A stretch of DNA of 64,000 nucleotides from Odontesthes bonariensis. Lineage: Eukaryota > Chordata > Actinopteri > Atheriniformes > Atherinopsidae. A model generated the notes under the pieces. It saw nothing but the letters and a program-made list of their open reading frames with translations, ran no database searches and was not told where the DNA came from. Positions 11,801 to 22,800 of the stretch are shown here, in pieces. A program made the translations under genes and the position numbers. Every line of letters begins with the position of its first letter. Within the stretch, counting starts at the first letter, position 1. The stretch lies in the NCBI RefSeq assembly GCF_027942865.1, contig NC_134516.1, positions 17,907,822 to 17,971,821 on the forward strand. Direction: 5' to 3'.

Positions 11801-13573
11801 ATTTCACATTATAACATGATGTTCTACTCACCCCTGCTTGTTGTTGAACATTTGGAGCTGTTCCGAAGATATTCGCGAGGCGTCTGGCTGCTCTCTTGAG
11901 ATATTCGGCCATGAAACGGTTTCCTATGGCCGAATGAATAAATAGGCAGCAGGTCTGTGGGCTGTCTGTGGCAGTAGCACGACGAGGACGTCAGTAACAC
12001 CCACTTTACGACAAAAAAATCAAAATTACAATAACCCGGATTTTTTTAAGTAAGCGACGCACCTCCACGTTATCAGTGCTAGTGTACAGTAATTAATAAA
12101 TTATAAACAGCATAGTTTGTGCCTGTATAAGCTTGCCCATAGGAAACCGTTTCATGGCCGAATATCGCAAGAGAGCAGCCAGACGCCTCGCGAATATCTT
12201 CGGAACAGCTCCAAATGACCAACAACAAGCAGGGGTGAGTAGAACATCATGTTATAATGTGAAATCAAGGGCCCAATGTCAAAAAACCGGTCTTATCCTT
12301 TAATGTTAGCTTTCAGAGTTAAAACAAAGTGCACGAGTTGAATGTTTTAATCTGGAACCCTTGACTGTGCCCACCTGTGAGCCTCTAATGATGATTTCTG
12401 ATTGGTTAGTCAACCCCAGCCTCTTCCTGGACACACCCACTCCGGGCACCATGACTCAGGCTCCTGCTTTCCCCGCCTGTGAGTCAGAGCAGCTTCTTCT
12501 TTGTCTCCTTTCCATATTTAAAGAATTAAAGAAAAGCATTAAAGAAAACACACTCGTATTGTTTGATTGATTGATTTAAATTTAAATAAATTTGATTTGA
12601 TTGATTGATTTATTTAAATTTAAATAAATTTGATTTGATTTATTTAAATTTAAATAAATTTGATTTGATTGATTTATCTAAATTTAAATAAATTTGATTT
12701 GATTTGATTGATTTATTTAAATTTAAATAAATTTGGTTTGATTGGTTTATTTCAATTTAATACATTTGATTTGATTGATTGATTTAAACTTGATTAGATT
12801 GATTTATTTACATTTAAATACATTTGATTTGATTTATTTATTTCCTTCCCAGTGAGAGAAATCAACCTGGACAGCATCCAGGCTCCGGAGCCGAGGAGCA
12901 GAGAGGAGTTCCTGCAGTGTGAGTCTCAGTGTTTCATTAAGCGTTCAGGTCCACATGTTAATGATGGAGTTAACTGACCTCTGAATACTTTTCCTTAGAT
13001 TCTGTGAGCTTGACCCTTGACCCCAACACGGCCCACAGGCGGCTGGTTCTGTCCGAGGGCGACACCAAAGCCACCCTGCAGGGGGCGGCGCAGCCTTGCC
13101 CCGACGTCGCGCAGCGCTTTGACGGCTGGACGCAGGTGCTGTGCCAGAGCCCGCTGTGCGCGCAGCGCTGCTACTGGGAGGCGGAGTGGAGGGGCCGCGG
13201 CTCCTCCGTGGGCGTGGCCTACGGGGCGCTCAGCAGGAAGGGCTCGGACGCCAGGTCGGGGCTGGGCTACAACGCCCAGTCCTGGACTCTGGAGCTGTCG
13301 GACACCTGCTGCTCAGCCATGCACGACAACGAGAAGAAGGACATCCCCGTCACCTACTCCCCGCGCCTGGGTGTCTACCTGGATCTGTCCGCGGGGACGC
13401 TGGCCTTCTACAGCGTCGCAGACAGCATGACGCCCTTACACGTCTTCCGAGCCAACTTCACCCAGCCGCTCTACGCCGCCTTCGGGGTGGGCAGTGGAGT
13501 CGGGGTGGGTCTGGACTTCGCGCTCGGACAGTTCTCGTCGAGCTCTGACAGCATCAAGATCTGTTCACTGTGA
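5870..13573 (+). CDS. TRIM E3 ubiquitin ligase, RING/B-box/coiled coil/PRY-SPRY, 823 aa, 16 exons
   Basis: Exons: 5870-6496, 7630-7725, 7808-8041, 8121-8280, 8362-8394, 8477-8515, 8598-8642, 8724-8771, 8883-8930, 9018-9080, 10690-10893, 11006-11134, 11636-11671, 12410-12478, 12853-12918, 12999-13573. They sum to 2472 nt with consistent phases. Exon 1 holds a C3HC4 RING (CPVCLDLPNDPV, CGHSYCMGC, CPQC; about aa 14-60) and two B-boxes (CDMCKGEQ; CTQHKYLQEFFCRQC; about aa 120-195). The following 96- and 234-nt exons are the sizes typical of TRIM coiled coils. Eleven small phase-1 exons then encode a Ser/Arg and Ala/Pro-rich linker (aa 373-632). The last exon is a PRY-SPRY (LDPNTAH motif; aa 633-823). 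Family role: RING-dependent ubiquitination with SPRY target recognition, often antiviral in fish. It resembles TRIM25-like or finTRIM proteins; the exact orthologue is uncertain. The ATG at 5870 is the first before the RING. Confidence 0.88.
6658..7450 (-). mobile_element. L2-like LINE 3' fragment in TRIM intron 1
   Basis: The minus frame 7104-6850 encodes a LINE ORF2 C-terminus (LIYKALNGPGPECISDLL, then HVWNKLPESLRSAETL). It is followed at 6658-6740 by a tail with GCTTTACAGATACATT. Upstream frames (7303-7112) are degraded. This explains most of the 1.1-kb first intron of the TRIM gene. Confidence 0.8.
9168..9262 (+). repeat. 12-bp tandem repeat (GTTATAAGCTGT-type)
   Basis: About eight units of GTTATAAGCTKT lie head to tail in the large TRIM intron 9081-10689, with decay in the last units (ACC, AAC, AGA for AGC). 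Intronic minisatellite; no function seen. Confidence 0.8.
9953..10363. mobile_element. Non-autonomous DNA transposon with AAAGGGATAGTT ends
   Basis: The sequence begins AAAGGGATAGTT and ends with the reverse complement AACTATCCCTTT. It encodes no transposase. The right half contains an internal inverted pair: GGCCCTTTTTTCTCTCCCTT around 10217 against a matching stretch around 10330. The shape is that of a teleost MITE. Superfamily not determined, as the target duplication is unclear. It lies in the TRIM intron 9081-10689. Confidence 0.7.
10364..10612 (+). repeat. AT-rich tract ending in a retroelement-type tail with (TATTC)n
   Basis: T-rich and (TTA)n stretches are followed by CCCCCATTGGGGGATGAATA and then about seven TATTC units (10574-10608). 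A short palindromic motif followed by a simple-repeat tail is how many fish LINE/SINE copies end, so this is probably the 3' end of a heavily truncated retroelement. Confidence 0.55.
11765..12301. mobile_element. MITE with about 170-bp terminal inverted repeats
   Basis: The left arm (11765 to about 11932) and right arm (about 12134 to 12301) are near-perfect reverse complements, beginning AAAGGATAAGACCGG and ending CCGGTCTTATCCTTT. About 200 bp of unrelated spacer lies between. There is no transposase. A TA or TWA target duplication is possible at the edges. It lies in the TRIM intron 11672-12409, so the pre-mRNA could fold into a long hairpin. Confidence 0.85.
12555..12842. repeat. AT-rich minisatellite (TTTGATTTGATTGATTTATT-type)
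   Basis: Irregular tandem units mixing TTTGATTTGATTGATTTA with ATTTAAATTTAAATAAA fill most of the TRIM intron 12479-12852, ending about 10 bp before the next acceptor. Confidence 0.8.
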
Positions 13574-13835
13574 GGTCCAAACAGCCGACTTTCAAGATCA
13601 ACGCTGATTAAATCCATTTTAAATTGGTTCCAGGTCCTTCCCTTTGCTTTACCCCACGTTAGGGGGGGTAAGGTGCCCCTTTTCTTCTGGGGTATTCAGG
13701 TAAACTGGTCATCCTAAAGCCTAAATCATTGGGACAGCAGCCCACCTGAAAGGATGGAAAAACAAAGGAGAGGAACTGGAACTGGGACTAAAAGTTCCTC
13801 AAATCTGATTTTTTTATTTTATTAACTTAAATGCA

Positions 13836-14199
13836 CTTAAAGGGGAGTTTTTTGTTGCTGTTGTTTTTCAGAGATAATACAGCCTCTGATTAAGGCATTA
13901 TCTGTCTTTATTTCACCAATACTTTAAGACCAATGAATGAATAAATGAACGCGTAACTATTGCACTGTTAGCTCAGAGCTGCCGTGTTGTTGTTATCCGG
14001 GGGTATGGGGGGGGGGGCTTATGGGGGGAAATAAAGACAGATGATGCCTTATTCAGAGGCTGTCTTGTCTATGCCCTGTTCTCTCTGTTATATGGATATA
14101 CGCTGATCTCCAGTGATCTAAATATCTTCCGAAGGACGCCGACTTTCACCAAACTGTTATCGGTTTAAAGGTTTAAAAACAACAAACTTCCCATTTAAG
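13836..14199. mobile_element. Palindromic MITE in the TRIM 3' UTR region
   Basis: The element starts CTTAAAGGGGAG and ends with a reverse-complement-like CTTCCCATTTAAG. Inside, GATAATACAGCCTCTGATTA (about 13874) pairs with a matching stretch about 14035-14080, around a G-rich centre (14005-14020). No coding capacity. It begins about 260 bp after the TRIM stop codon, so it is probably transcribed in the 3' UTR. Confidence 0.7.
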
Positions 14200-14383
14200 T
14201 TTCTGCTGTGTACAAAAAGCAAACATTACATCTTTATTGTAACCACATTTATAGAATTATTCAGAAGCTGTCACGTGAAAAACTGAAATATTTAAAAAAC
14301 TATTCAGTAAATTACCCTGAATTACTGGGATGTTCCTGACTTTAATAAGCTCACAGACACCACACCTCCTTCCATCGAGTCAC

Positions 14384-14389
14384 AATAAA
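14384..14389 (+). terminator. AATAAA poly(A) signal, likely TRIM gene
   Basis: A canonical AATAAA about 810 bp after the TRIM stop codon and just before the convergent signals of trak2. It is the best placed plus-strand signal before the opposing gene, though an ATTAAA at about 13605 is an alternative. Confidence 0.45.
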
Positions 14390-14406
14390 CCGGTGAGACG
14401 TTTGTT

Positions 14407-14426
14407 TTTATTTATATTGCTTTATT
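14407..14426 (-). terminator. trak2: Two AATAAA poly(A) signals on the minus strand, likely trak2
   Basis: TTTATT at 14407-14412 and 14421-14426 reads AATAAA on the minus strand. This is a plausible end for a trak2 3' UTR of about 2.4 kb. The opposing plus-strand signal is only 18 bp away. Confidence 0.45.
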
Positions 14427-16867
14427 TAGAAAAAGAGGCAACTCAATAATATCAACAAGGAGAGACACGAGGAAGTCACTGTACATTTCAGATTTCAGCC
14501 ACAGAAAGACACAAACCTGAATCTCTGGCTTCACAGGACAGACAGGATATGAAAAAACCACTACAAATTTAAAACTTAGAAACATTAGATTCTCATTCGT
14601 TTAAATGTTGTCACATCACTTAAACATGTGCAGGTCAGATATAAGAAAACTTTTAGCTTGATATGGGTTCCCTTCATGTGGAAAGCAAAGCTGCGTCTAT
14701 TAAAACCTTGTGACGAAATGTTAGCAGACATTATTCCAACAGGCACACATTATGCAAAATGTTCTTAGAAATGTTAGGATCGATATAGTTTAAACACCAA
14801 AGTCAAAGTGCATTTACTTAGTTTGGGCGACACGTTAGGAGCAGAAGCACTGAGGGTTCACTCGGGTCAAGCAAAGAAAAGCTTCATTTTTCTAATGTTT
14901 AATATATGCTGAGATACTCCCACCTGCTGTCCATTGTGCCAAAGACTTTTGGCATCATCCCCTGACGCATTTTTAACAGAAAACAAGAGCTCAAAGCAAA
15001 CAGAAGTGTGAGAAGCAGGTAAAATAGTGAATTAGTGGTTTTTTCCCTCCAAACAGACCGAACAAAAACTGTGTCGCTGGCCTGAGACGAGCAAAATGAC
15101 TGACACAATTCTCTTTAAAAAGGTCAAATTCTTCCAGCAAAGCGGTAAAACTTCACTGACTCGACGGGATCAGATCAGTTCTTGCCTCCACTTAAGGCCT
15201 CGTACTGTTAAGAAAACACACAAAACACAAGGACCTGAAAGAAGAAGACCGGCCCTTTTCTTCTTCTCTTTTTCCGGCGCCCACTTTGGTGGCGTCCTGG
15301 CTTCCGGCCCGGCCCGCATGCTGGGCACCTGGAGGCGAGGCTGCTTCCCATGCAGACGCTCGGCCGCGGCACACGGACAGTTACCAGACATCCGTGCAAC
15401 AGTGGACAACTGTGAGCTCACCATATATGTACATTAATACTAAAATCCTGGTATGTTTAGAAGCTTGGTCTATCTACACGGTTAGCTGCTAGCATGATGC
15501 TGCTCAATAACAGACTGAAGCTCTTCCAGCGCACTACACAACCAGCCCTTGGAACGCAGGACCCTGGACGCTCAATCCCTCGCTCGACCGCCATCTTCTG
15601 ACCATAATAAACCTGCAGAGACCACGCTCTCCCTTCCATACGCACACCGTCCCTCATCTACTTCCACAAACCCTCCTACACTTCCAAGTTGTCCTTTCTG
15701 TCGCCTGCTTTTGAACCTTAACATCCAGGGTCCCGCAGGAGAACTATTTAGGAGGATAAACCACTCAGAGCCAAGCTATGGCCAAGCTATGGCCAAGCTA
15801 TGGCCAAGCTATGGCCAAGCTAAGGCCAAGCTAAGGCCAAGCTATGGCCAAGCTAAGGCCAAGCTATGGCCAAGCTATGGCCAAGCTATGGCCAAGCTAA
15901 GGCCAAGCTAAGGCCAAGCTATGGCCAAGCTAAGGCCAAGCTATGGCCAAGCTATGGCCAAGCTATGGCCAAGCTATGGCCAAACTAAGGCCAAGCTATG
16001 GCCAAGCTATGGCCAAACTAAGGCCAAGCTATGGCCAAGCTAAGGCCAAGCTATGGCCAAGCTAAGGCCAAGCTATGGCCAAGCTAAGGCCAAGCTATGG
16101 CCAAGCTAAGGCCAAACTAAGGCCAAGCTATGGCCAAGCTATGGCCAAACTAAGGCCAAGCTATGGCCAAGCTAAGGCCAAGCTATGGCCAAGCTAAGGC
16201 CAAGCTAAGGCCAAGCTAAGGCCAAGCTAAGGCCAAGCTAAGGCCAAGCTATGGCCAAGCTATGGCCAAGCTAAGGCCAAGCTATGGCCAAGCTATGGCC
16301 AAGCTATGGCCAAGCTATGGCCAAACTAAGGCCAAGCTAAGGCCAAGCTAAGGCCAAGCTATGGCCAAGCTAAGGCCAAGCTAAGGCCAAGCTATGGCCA
16401 AGCTATGGCCAAACTAAGGCCAAGCTATGGCCAAGCTATGGCCAAACTAAGGCCAAGCTAAGGCCAAGCTAAGGCCAAGCTATGGCCAAGCTATGGCCAA
16501 GCTAAGGCCAAACTAAGGCCAAGCTAAGGCCAAGCTAAGGCCAAGCTAAGGCCAAGCTAAGGCCAAGCTAAGGCCAAGCTAAGGCCAAGCTATGGCCAAG
16601 CTATGGCCAAGCTATGGCCAAGCTATGGCCAAACTAAGGCCAAGCTAAGGCCAAGCTAAGGCCAAGCATCATGGCGGACATGAACACACCGAGACGCTGC
16701 GGCGTCGCTAAAAACAGTCAAGTTAAGTTGTGCTTTAAAATGAAGTGGTAAAAAGGAGGGATTATTCTGCCCTGGTTCTGCTCTCCAAAGGCAGAGAGAC
16801 ACGAGGGGTGGGGGGGGCTGAAAGGGACAAAGTTCAGGGTTTGGACCAACCCGCCTAACTCCGCCCG
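14427..16867 (-). other. trak2: Presumed trak2 3' UTR
   Basis: This stretch follows the trak2 stop codon (16868-16870) and contains no convincing gene on either strand. Open frames at 15096-15911 are short, overlapping and compositionally irregular. The only large structure is the 11-bp minisatellite at 15770-16667. Assignment as 3' UTR rests on the lack of another gene and on the poly(A) signals at 14407-14426. Confidence 0.5.
15770..16667. repeat. 11-bp minisatellite, about 81 units (GCCAAGCTATG and variants)
   Basis: 898 bp of perfect 11-bp periodicity. Only three common unit types occur: GCCAAGCTATG, GCCAAGCTAAG and GCCAAACTAAG. Because 11 is not a multiple of 3, all frames repeat every 33 bp, which creates spurious open frames. 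It lies in the presumed trak2 3' UTR. Confidence 0.95.
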
Positions 16868-19800
16868 TCAGGGTTTGGCTGAGCTTCTCGGGGGGTGATG
16901 GGAGATGGAGACCAGATGCCGCCGTCGTTCTTTAAGGTTTCCCCACGCTGGCGGGGGGATAGCTAAGGAGGTGGGATGAGGAGGAGGTGGGGGGTTACCG
17001 GCCGACCTGCTACCTGCCCGGGCTCCGATCATGGCCGGGAGGCTCTGGTTTCGCCTCAGCCCGTCCAACAGGCTCCCCCCACCCGCTGATATGAAGGTGG
17101 AGTCTGGGCGCGGCCCCGCGGCGTCAGAATCTGCGCCGTGCAGCACCTTAGCGAAGCCCAGCCTCCGCAGCCTCTCCACCAGACCCACGCTGACCGGGTC
17201 GGGTCGGGTGCGGCCCAGCTTAGAAGGCGGGACCAGGGCTTCCTGGGAGGGGCTCGGCAGGTCGGGATGTGGGGCTCGGCCCAGATTCAGCCCGTAAACG
17301 TCTTGGAGGAAAAGCTCAGCGGGACGCGAAGCCAGGAAGTTGTCGGTGGGGTGTTGGCGTGACTCCGCAGGCACCGGGGAGGGAGCAGGCGAGTGGGAGG
17401 GGGAGTTAGGAGGTGTGCTGGGCAGGAGGCGCAGCAGGGGCTGCTGGGGGGCAGGTTTCAGCAACGAAGGTGGGCTGTCGCTGGAGACGTGGGCAGAAAT
17501 GCCCCGCTCCAGGACCAGCTTGGTCAGTCCGCTGGGAGGCACAGAGGGACGTTGGGGGGGGAAGGAGTCCCCCAGACTCAGTCTGCAGGGGGTCACCGGG
17601 GTGCTGGGGCCCGTCCTCATGGAGCTGGGTGTGTGGGCCAAAAGGGACGACTGCGAACTGAAGAAAGGTCAAAGGTTAGAGAGAGGGAAGCTGGGCGTTA
17701 GCAACCGTAACTAAGGAGAAAGACTCTGTACTCGTGCTTTAACCTGAATTTCCCTGGAGCCGACTCACCTTGGGGTGACCTGTGTGATGTCACTCGGGTG
17801 CAGGATGCGACAGGTTGTGATGGTGTAGGTGGAGAAGGTGGAGCTCTGGCACTTCCCCGGGTTTAGGACTGCACACAGAACCAATCAGGTCAGGAGAAAC
17901 TCTCACATTAGAAAACATCTGATTCATGAATACTTAAAGAAAAAAAGAATCACCGAATGAGGATGCTGCTGATGTGGAAATCTGACTTTGGGACTGAACG
18001 GTTGCTGGAGGAGCTCCTGGAATGGGTGGAGGCGACTGGTCACATGTCTCAGAGGCACGACGGGGTGTCGGGCAAGTGGACGGCGTCCCGGGTGATAGGG
18101 ACAGGGTGGGGGGGGTCTGTCTGTCCTTTCTGTCCTCGGGTGTAGATGAACAGCGCACCTTGAAGGTAATCCCTCCCTCCTCCTCCTCATCGACCTCCTT
18201 CCCCTGCTCTGCTGCTCCTTTCTCAAGCACAGCAGTCCTTCTGTGTCCTTCGTCCTCCTCGTCCTCCTCCATGTCAGACAGGCGGTACACGGCGTCCTGA
18301 GCCAGAGGTCGGAAACCCTTGGTCACGACACCGGGGTGTGGGTCCAGGATGGTGGCCAGGTGAGGTTTGGCGAGCTGCTGCCAGTGGTGAAGCGTCAGAG
18401 AGCCTGAGAAACAATTATTAACATGTATCACCAGGGCCGTAACCAGGATTTTTCAAATACCGAGGTCAAATCTCATTTGACAAAAAAAAACATCCTAATA
18501 TGTTGACTTTTTAAAATACAGTTTGGAAATGTGAATAAACAGAGGTAAATCACAAGCCCATCAAGGAGGTGAATATGTAGGTGAACAAGTTTATTATAAC
18601 AATGTGATCACAAAAGTAGAGTGAGTGAGTGAGACTCAGTTCTTCCCCTTTCTTCCTCTACTGACTCTCTCTCTTCAACTCTCTCATTCTCATCCTCTCC
18701 TGTGTCATCTGTTTTAAAATATCATCATCACCATTAATATTATTGTTATTAATATTACATTATTATCATTATTAGTATTGTCACCACCATCACCATGCAT
18801 GTGCATGACCCACTAAAAGGTCAAATGAATGAGTTGGGTTATTGGTCTGACCGATGTGCAAAATTTTAGACACCATTTGCAATAAAATCCAAATGGTTCA
18901 TTAGGAAAAATGCAATCATTTTACCTAAGTAACTGGTTGAATCCACCCACTAAATTAACATCGTAGAATGTGCCAAACAGACCACAAGATGTTGGCTGTA
19001 TTTTAGATGTATAGTCTCAATTCAATCCATTCACTCAACACAGAGAAGACATAGGTATCATGCTGGGCCTGACAACTAGCTAAATGCTGGTAAAACTTGG
19101 CTTCATAATGCACCATGAGCAGCACAACTAACCTCAAGATTGTGTCATATGAGAGAGTACACGGGGTATTTCATTCTGTTATTTTGCCCCGTGTGCATCA
19201 TAAATTGTTTTAAGTAAAATGAAAAATATAAGTTTCTGACCCAGTTTCTATTAGTCTGCTTTATTTACATGTAGGAAGCCATATAGCACTGAACAAAACT
19301 GTTGCTAGTGAGGCTGAATGACCACTAGCCACAGTTGGCACAAAACTGTCAAGCCCTGATTAAAAAAAAAAAAAAAGTTAGCTTAACAGCCCAAGCCGTG
19401 TCACGACTCCCAATAATTTCATTACAGGTCACTACTTTTTTTTTTGGAAAATCGAATTGAGAGAGAGATTTGTGTGCAGTGTTTGTGCCGACTGGAAAAC
19501 GAAATCCTAACCAAGGGGCTTTGTGACTGTTGCTTGAAATGCTGAGGACAATGATCTAGCATCCTCCTATTCCTAGCCGCGCTTTGAACGCTTATGAACA
19601 TTATGAACTGTCATTCTCACTGGCGATTGGCGAAATGAACACACCTCCTTCTCTCTTTCTTTTCCCCTGGCCAGTTGGCTTTCCAAAGCTGAGTTTAGTT
19701 TGTTTAGTAGATTTCTTCATCTTGCTTCCATTTCCTAGCTGACTTTCGCGTCGAAGCTGTGTAATATGATAAACATATTTCCAATGTCGGGTGGCGTAAA

Positions 19801-22800
19801 AAAAAAAAAAAAAAGTCGGGGGGCATTTTTCCGCTCAGTTTTAAAATATAACGTGATGATAAAGGGATTATGTGGACTTTATTTTCAGAATAACAAATGA
19901 GAATGCATGCTGATCTTTCCACCAATCAAAGTCAGAACGACCATTTCATCTTATATTAATTTGACATTTCTCTGAATTAAAAATAAATAAATAAATAACT
20001 AAAAATAAATAATTAAAAAAACACCGGGGAAAATACCGAGGTCATGACCTGTGTGTCCTCAATGCTGGTTACGGCACTGTGTATCACTGAAAACTAACAA
20101 CTTCAAAAATGTACTGTTATGGTTACCTTCCATTGGTTTGACGATCTGAAGCTTCTCGGGGAGGAAGGTCTTGAAAATGCTGGAGCTGAAGGAGATATCC
20201 GACAGGTTGGAGTAGGAGGAGAGCGTGCTGCCCATCGGCGAGCTGCTGCCGCTGCCCTCCCAGTCCGCCTCCGCCCCGGCCAGGGCCTGCAGCTTCTTCT
20301 CACGCTCCGCCTGAAAGAACTGACGCTCGCACAGGAAGTTCTGCCGCCGCAAGGAGAGGCGGTGAAGCGCTCTGGTGAGGTCGTTTCCTCCCGGAGAGCC
20401 GGGCTGGCCCATCTGCACCTCCTCCCTGCAAGCACAGAGGCACGCTGTGATCTGAAACCAGTTTCATCCTAAATTCAGTGTGATCTGAAACCAGTTTCAT
20501 CCTAAGTTCAGTGTGATCTGAAACCAGTTTCATCCTAAATTAAGTGTGATCTGAAACCAGTTTCATCCTAAATTCAGTGTGATCTGAAACCAGTTTCATC
20601 CTAAATTCAGTGTGATCTGAAACCAGTTTCATCTTAAGTTCAGAGTGATCTGAAACCAGTTTCACCCTAAGTTCAGAGTGATCTGAAACCAGTTTCATCT
20701 TAAGTTCAGAGTGATCTGAAACCAGTTTCATCCTAAGTTCAGTGTGATCTGAAACCAGTTTCATCTTAAGTTCAGAGTGATCTGAAACCAGTTTCATCCT
20801 AAGTTCAGTGTGATCTGAAACCAGTTTCATCCTAAATTCAGTGTGATCTGAAACCAGTTTCATCTTAAGTTCAGTGTGATCTGAAAGCAGTTTCATCCTA
20901 AGTTCAGAGTGATCTGAAACCAGTTTCATCCTAAATTCAGTGTGATCTGAGACCAGTTTCATCTTAAGTTCAGTGTGATCTGAAACCAGTTTCATCCTAA
21001 GTTCAGAGTGATCTGAAACCAGTTTCATCCTAAGTTCAGAGTGATCTGAAACCAGTTTCATCCTAAATTCAGTGTGATCTGAGACCAGTTTCATCTTAAG
21101 TTCAGTGTGATCTGAAACCAGTTTCATCCTAAATTCAGTGTGATCTGAAACCAGTTTCATCCTAAGTTCAGAGTGATCTGAAACCAGTTTCATCCTAAGT
21201 TCAGTGTGATCTGAAACCAGTTTCATCCTAAATTCAGTGTGATCTGAAACCAGTTTCATCTTAAGTTCAGTGTGATCTGAAACCAGTTTCATCCTAAATT
21301 CAGTGTGATCTGAAACCAGTTTCATCCTAAGTTCAGTGTGATCTGAAACCAGTTTCATTATAAGTTCAGTGTGATCTGAAACCAGTTTCACCATAAGTTC
21401 AGAGTGATCTGAAACCAGTTTCATCTTAAGTTTAGTGTGATCTGAAACCAGTTTCATCCTAAATTCAGTGTGATCTGAGACCAGTTTCATCCTAAGTTCA
21501 GAGTGATCTGAAACCAGTTTCATCCTAAATTCAGTGTGATCTGAGACCAGTTTCATCTTAAGTTCAGTGTGATCTGAAACCAGTTTCATCCTAAGTTCAG
21601 TGTGATCTGAAAGCAGTTTCATCCTAAATTCAGTGTAATCTGAAACCAGTTTCATTCTAAGTTCAGTGTGATCTGAAACCAGTTTCATCTTAAGTTCAGT
21701 GTGATCTGAAACCAGTTTCATCCTAAATTCAGTGTGATCTGAAAGCAGTTTCATCCTAAATTCAGTGTGATCTGAAAGCAGTTTCATCCTAAATTCAGTG
21801 TAATCTGAAAGCAGTTTCATCCTAAGTTCAGTGTGATCTGAAACCAGTTTCATCCTAAATTCAGTGTGATCTGAAACCAGTTTCATCCTAAGTTCAGTGT
21901 GATCTGAAACCAGTTTCATCTTAAGTTCAGTGTGATCTGAAACCAGTTTCATCCTAAGTTCAGTGTGATCTGAAACCAGTTTCATCCTAAATTCAGTGTG
22001 ATCTGAAACCAGTTTCATCCTAAATTCAGTGTGATCTGAAACCAGTTTCATCCTAAGTTCAGTGTGATCTGAAAGCAGTTTCATCCTAAATTCAGTGTAA
22101 TCTGAAACCAGTTTCATTCTAAGTTCAGTGTGATCTGAAACCAGTTTCATCTTAAGTTCAGTGTGATCTGAAACCAGTTTCATCCTAAATTCAGTGTGAT
22201 CTGAAAGCAGTTTCATCCTAAATTCAGTGTGATCTGAAAGCAGTTTCATCCTAAATTCAGTGTAATCTGAAAGCAGTTTCATCCTAAGTTCAGTGTGATC
22301 TGAAACCAGTTTCATCCTAAATTCAGTGTGATCTGAAACCAGTTTCATCCTAAGTTCAGTGTGATCTGAAACCAGTTTCATCTTAAGTTCAGTGTGATCT
22401 GAAACCAGTTTCATCCTAAGTTCAGTGTGATCTGAAACCAGTTTCATCTTAAGTTCAGTGTGATCTGAAACCAGTTTCATCCTAAGTTCAGTGTGATCTG
22501 AAACCAGTTTCATCTTAAGTTCAGTGTGATCTGAAACCAGTTTCATCCTAAGTTCAGTGTGATCTGAAACCAGTTTCATCCTAAATTCAGTGTGATCTGA
22601 AACCAGTTTCATCCTAAATTCAGTGTGATCTGAAACCAGTTTCATTATAAATTCAGTGTGATCTGAAACCAGTTTCATCCTAAGTTCAGTGTGATCTGAA
22701 AGCAGTTTCATCCTAAGTTCAGTGTGATCTGAAACTCGTTTCATTCTAAGTTCAGTGTGATCTGAAAGCAGTTTCATCCTAAGTTCAGTGTGATCTGAAA

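Noticed and set aside
13017..13548. Alternate-frame ORFs over the SPRY exon
   Set aside because: Arg/Pro-rich shadows of the real SPRY frame, which has the family motifs and the correct splice phase.
15549..15911. Open frame YGQAMAKLWPS-type on the plus strand
   Set aside because: Created by the 11-bp minisatellite, which repeats every frame each 33 bp.
17031..17714. Several plus-strand open frames opposite the last trak2 exon
   Set aside because: GC-rich antisense shadows of a confirmed coding exon with no family similarity.
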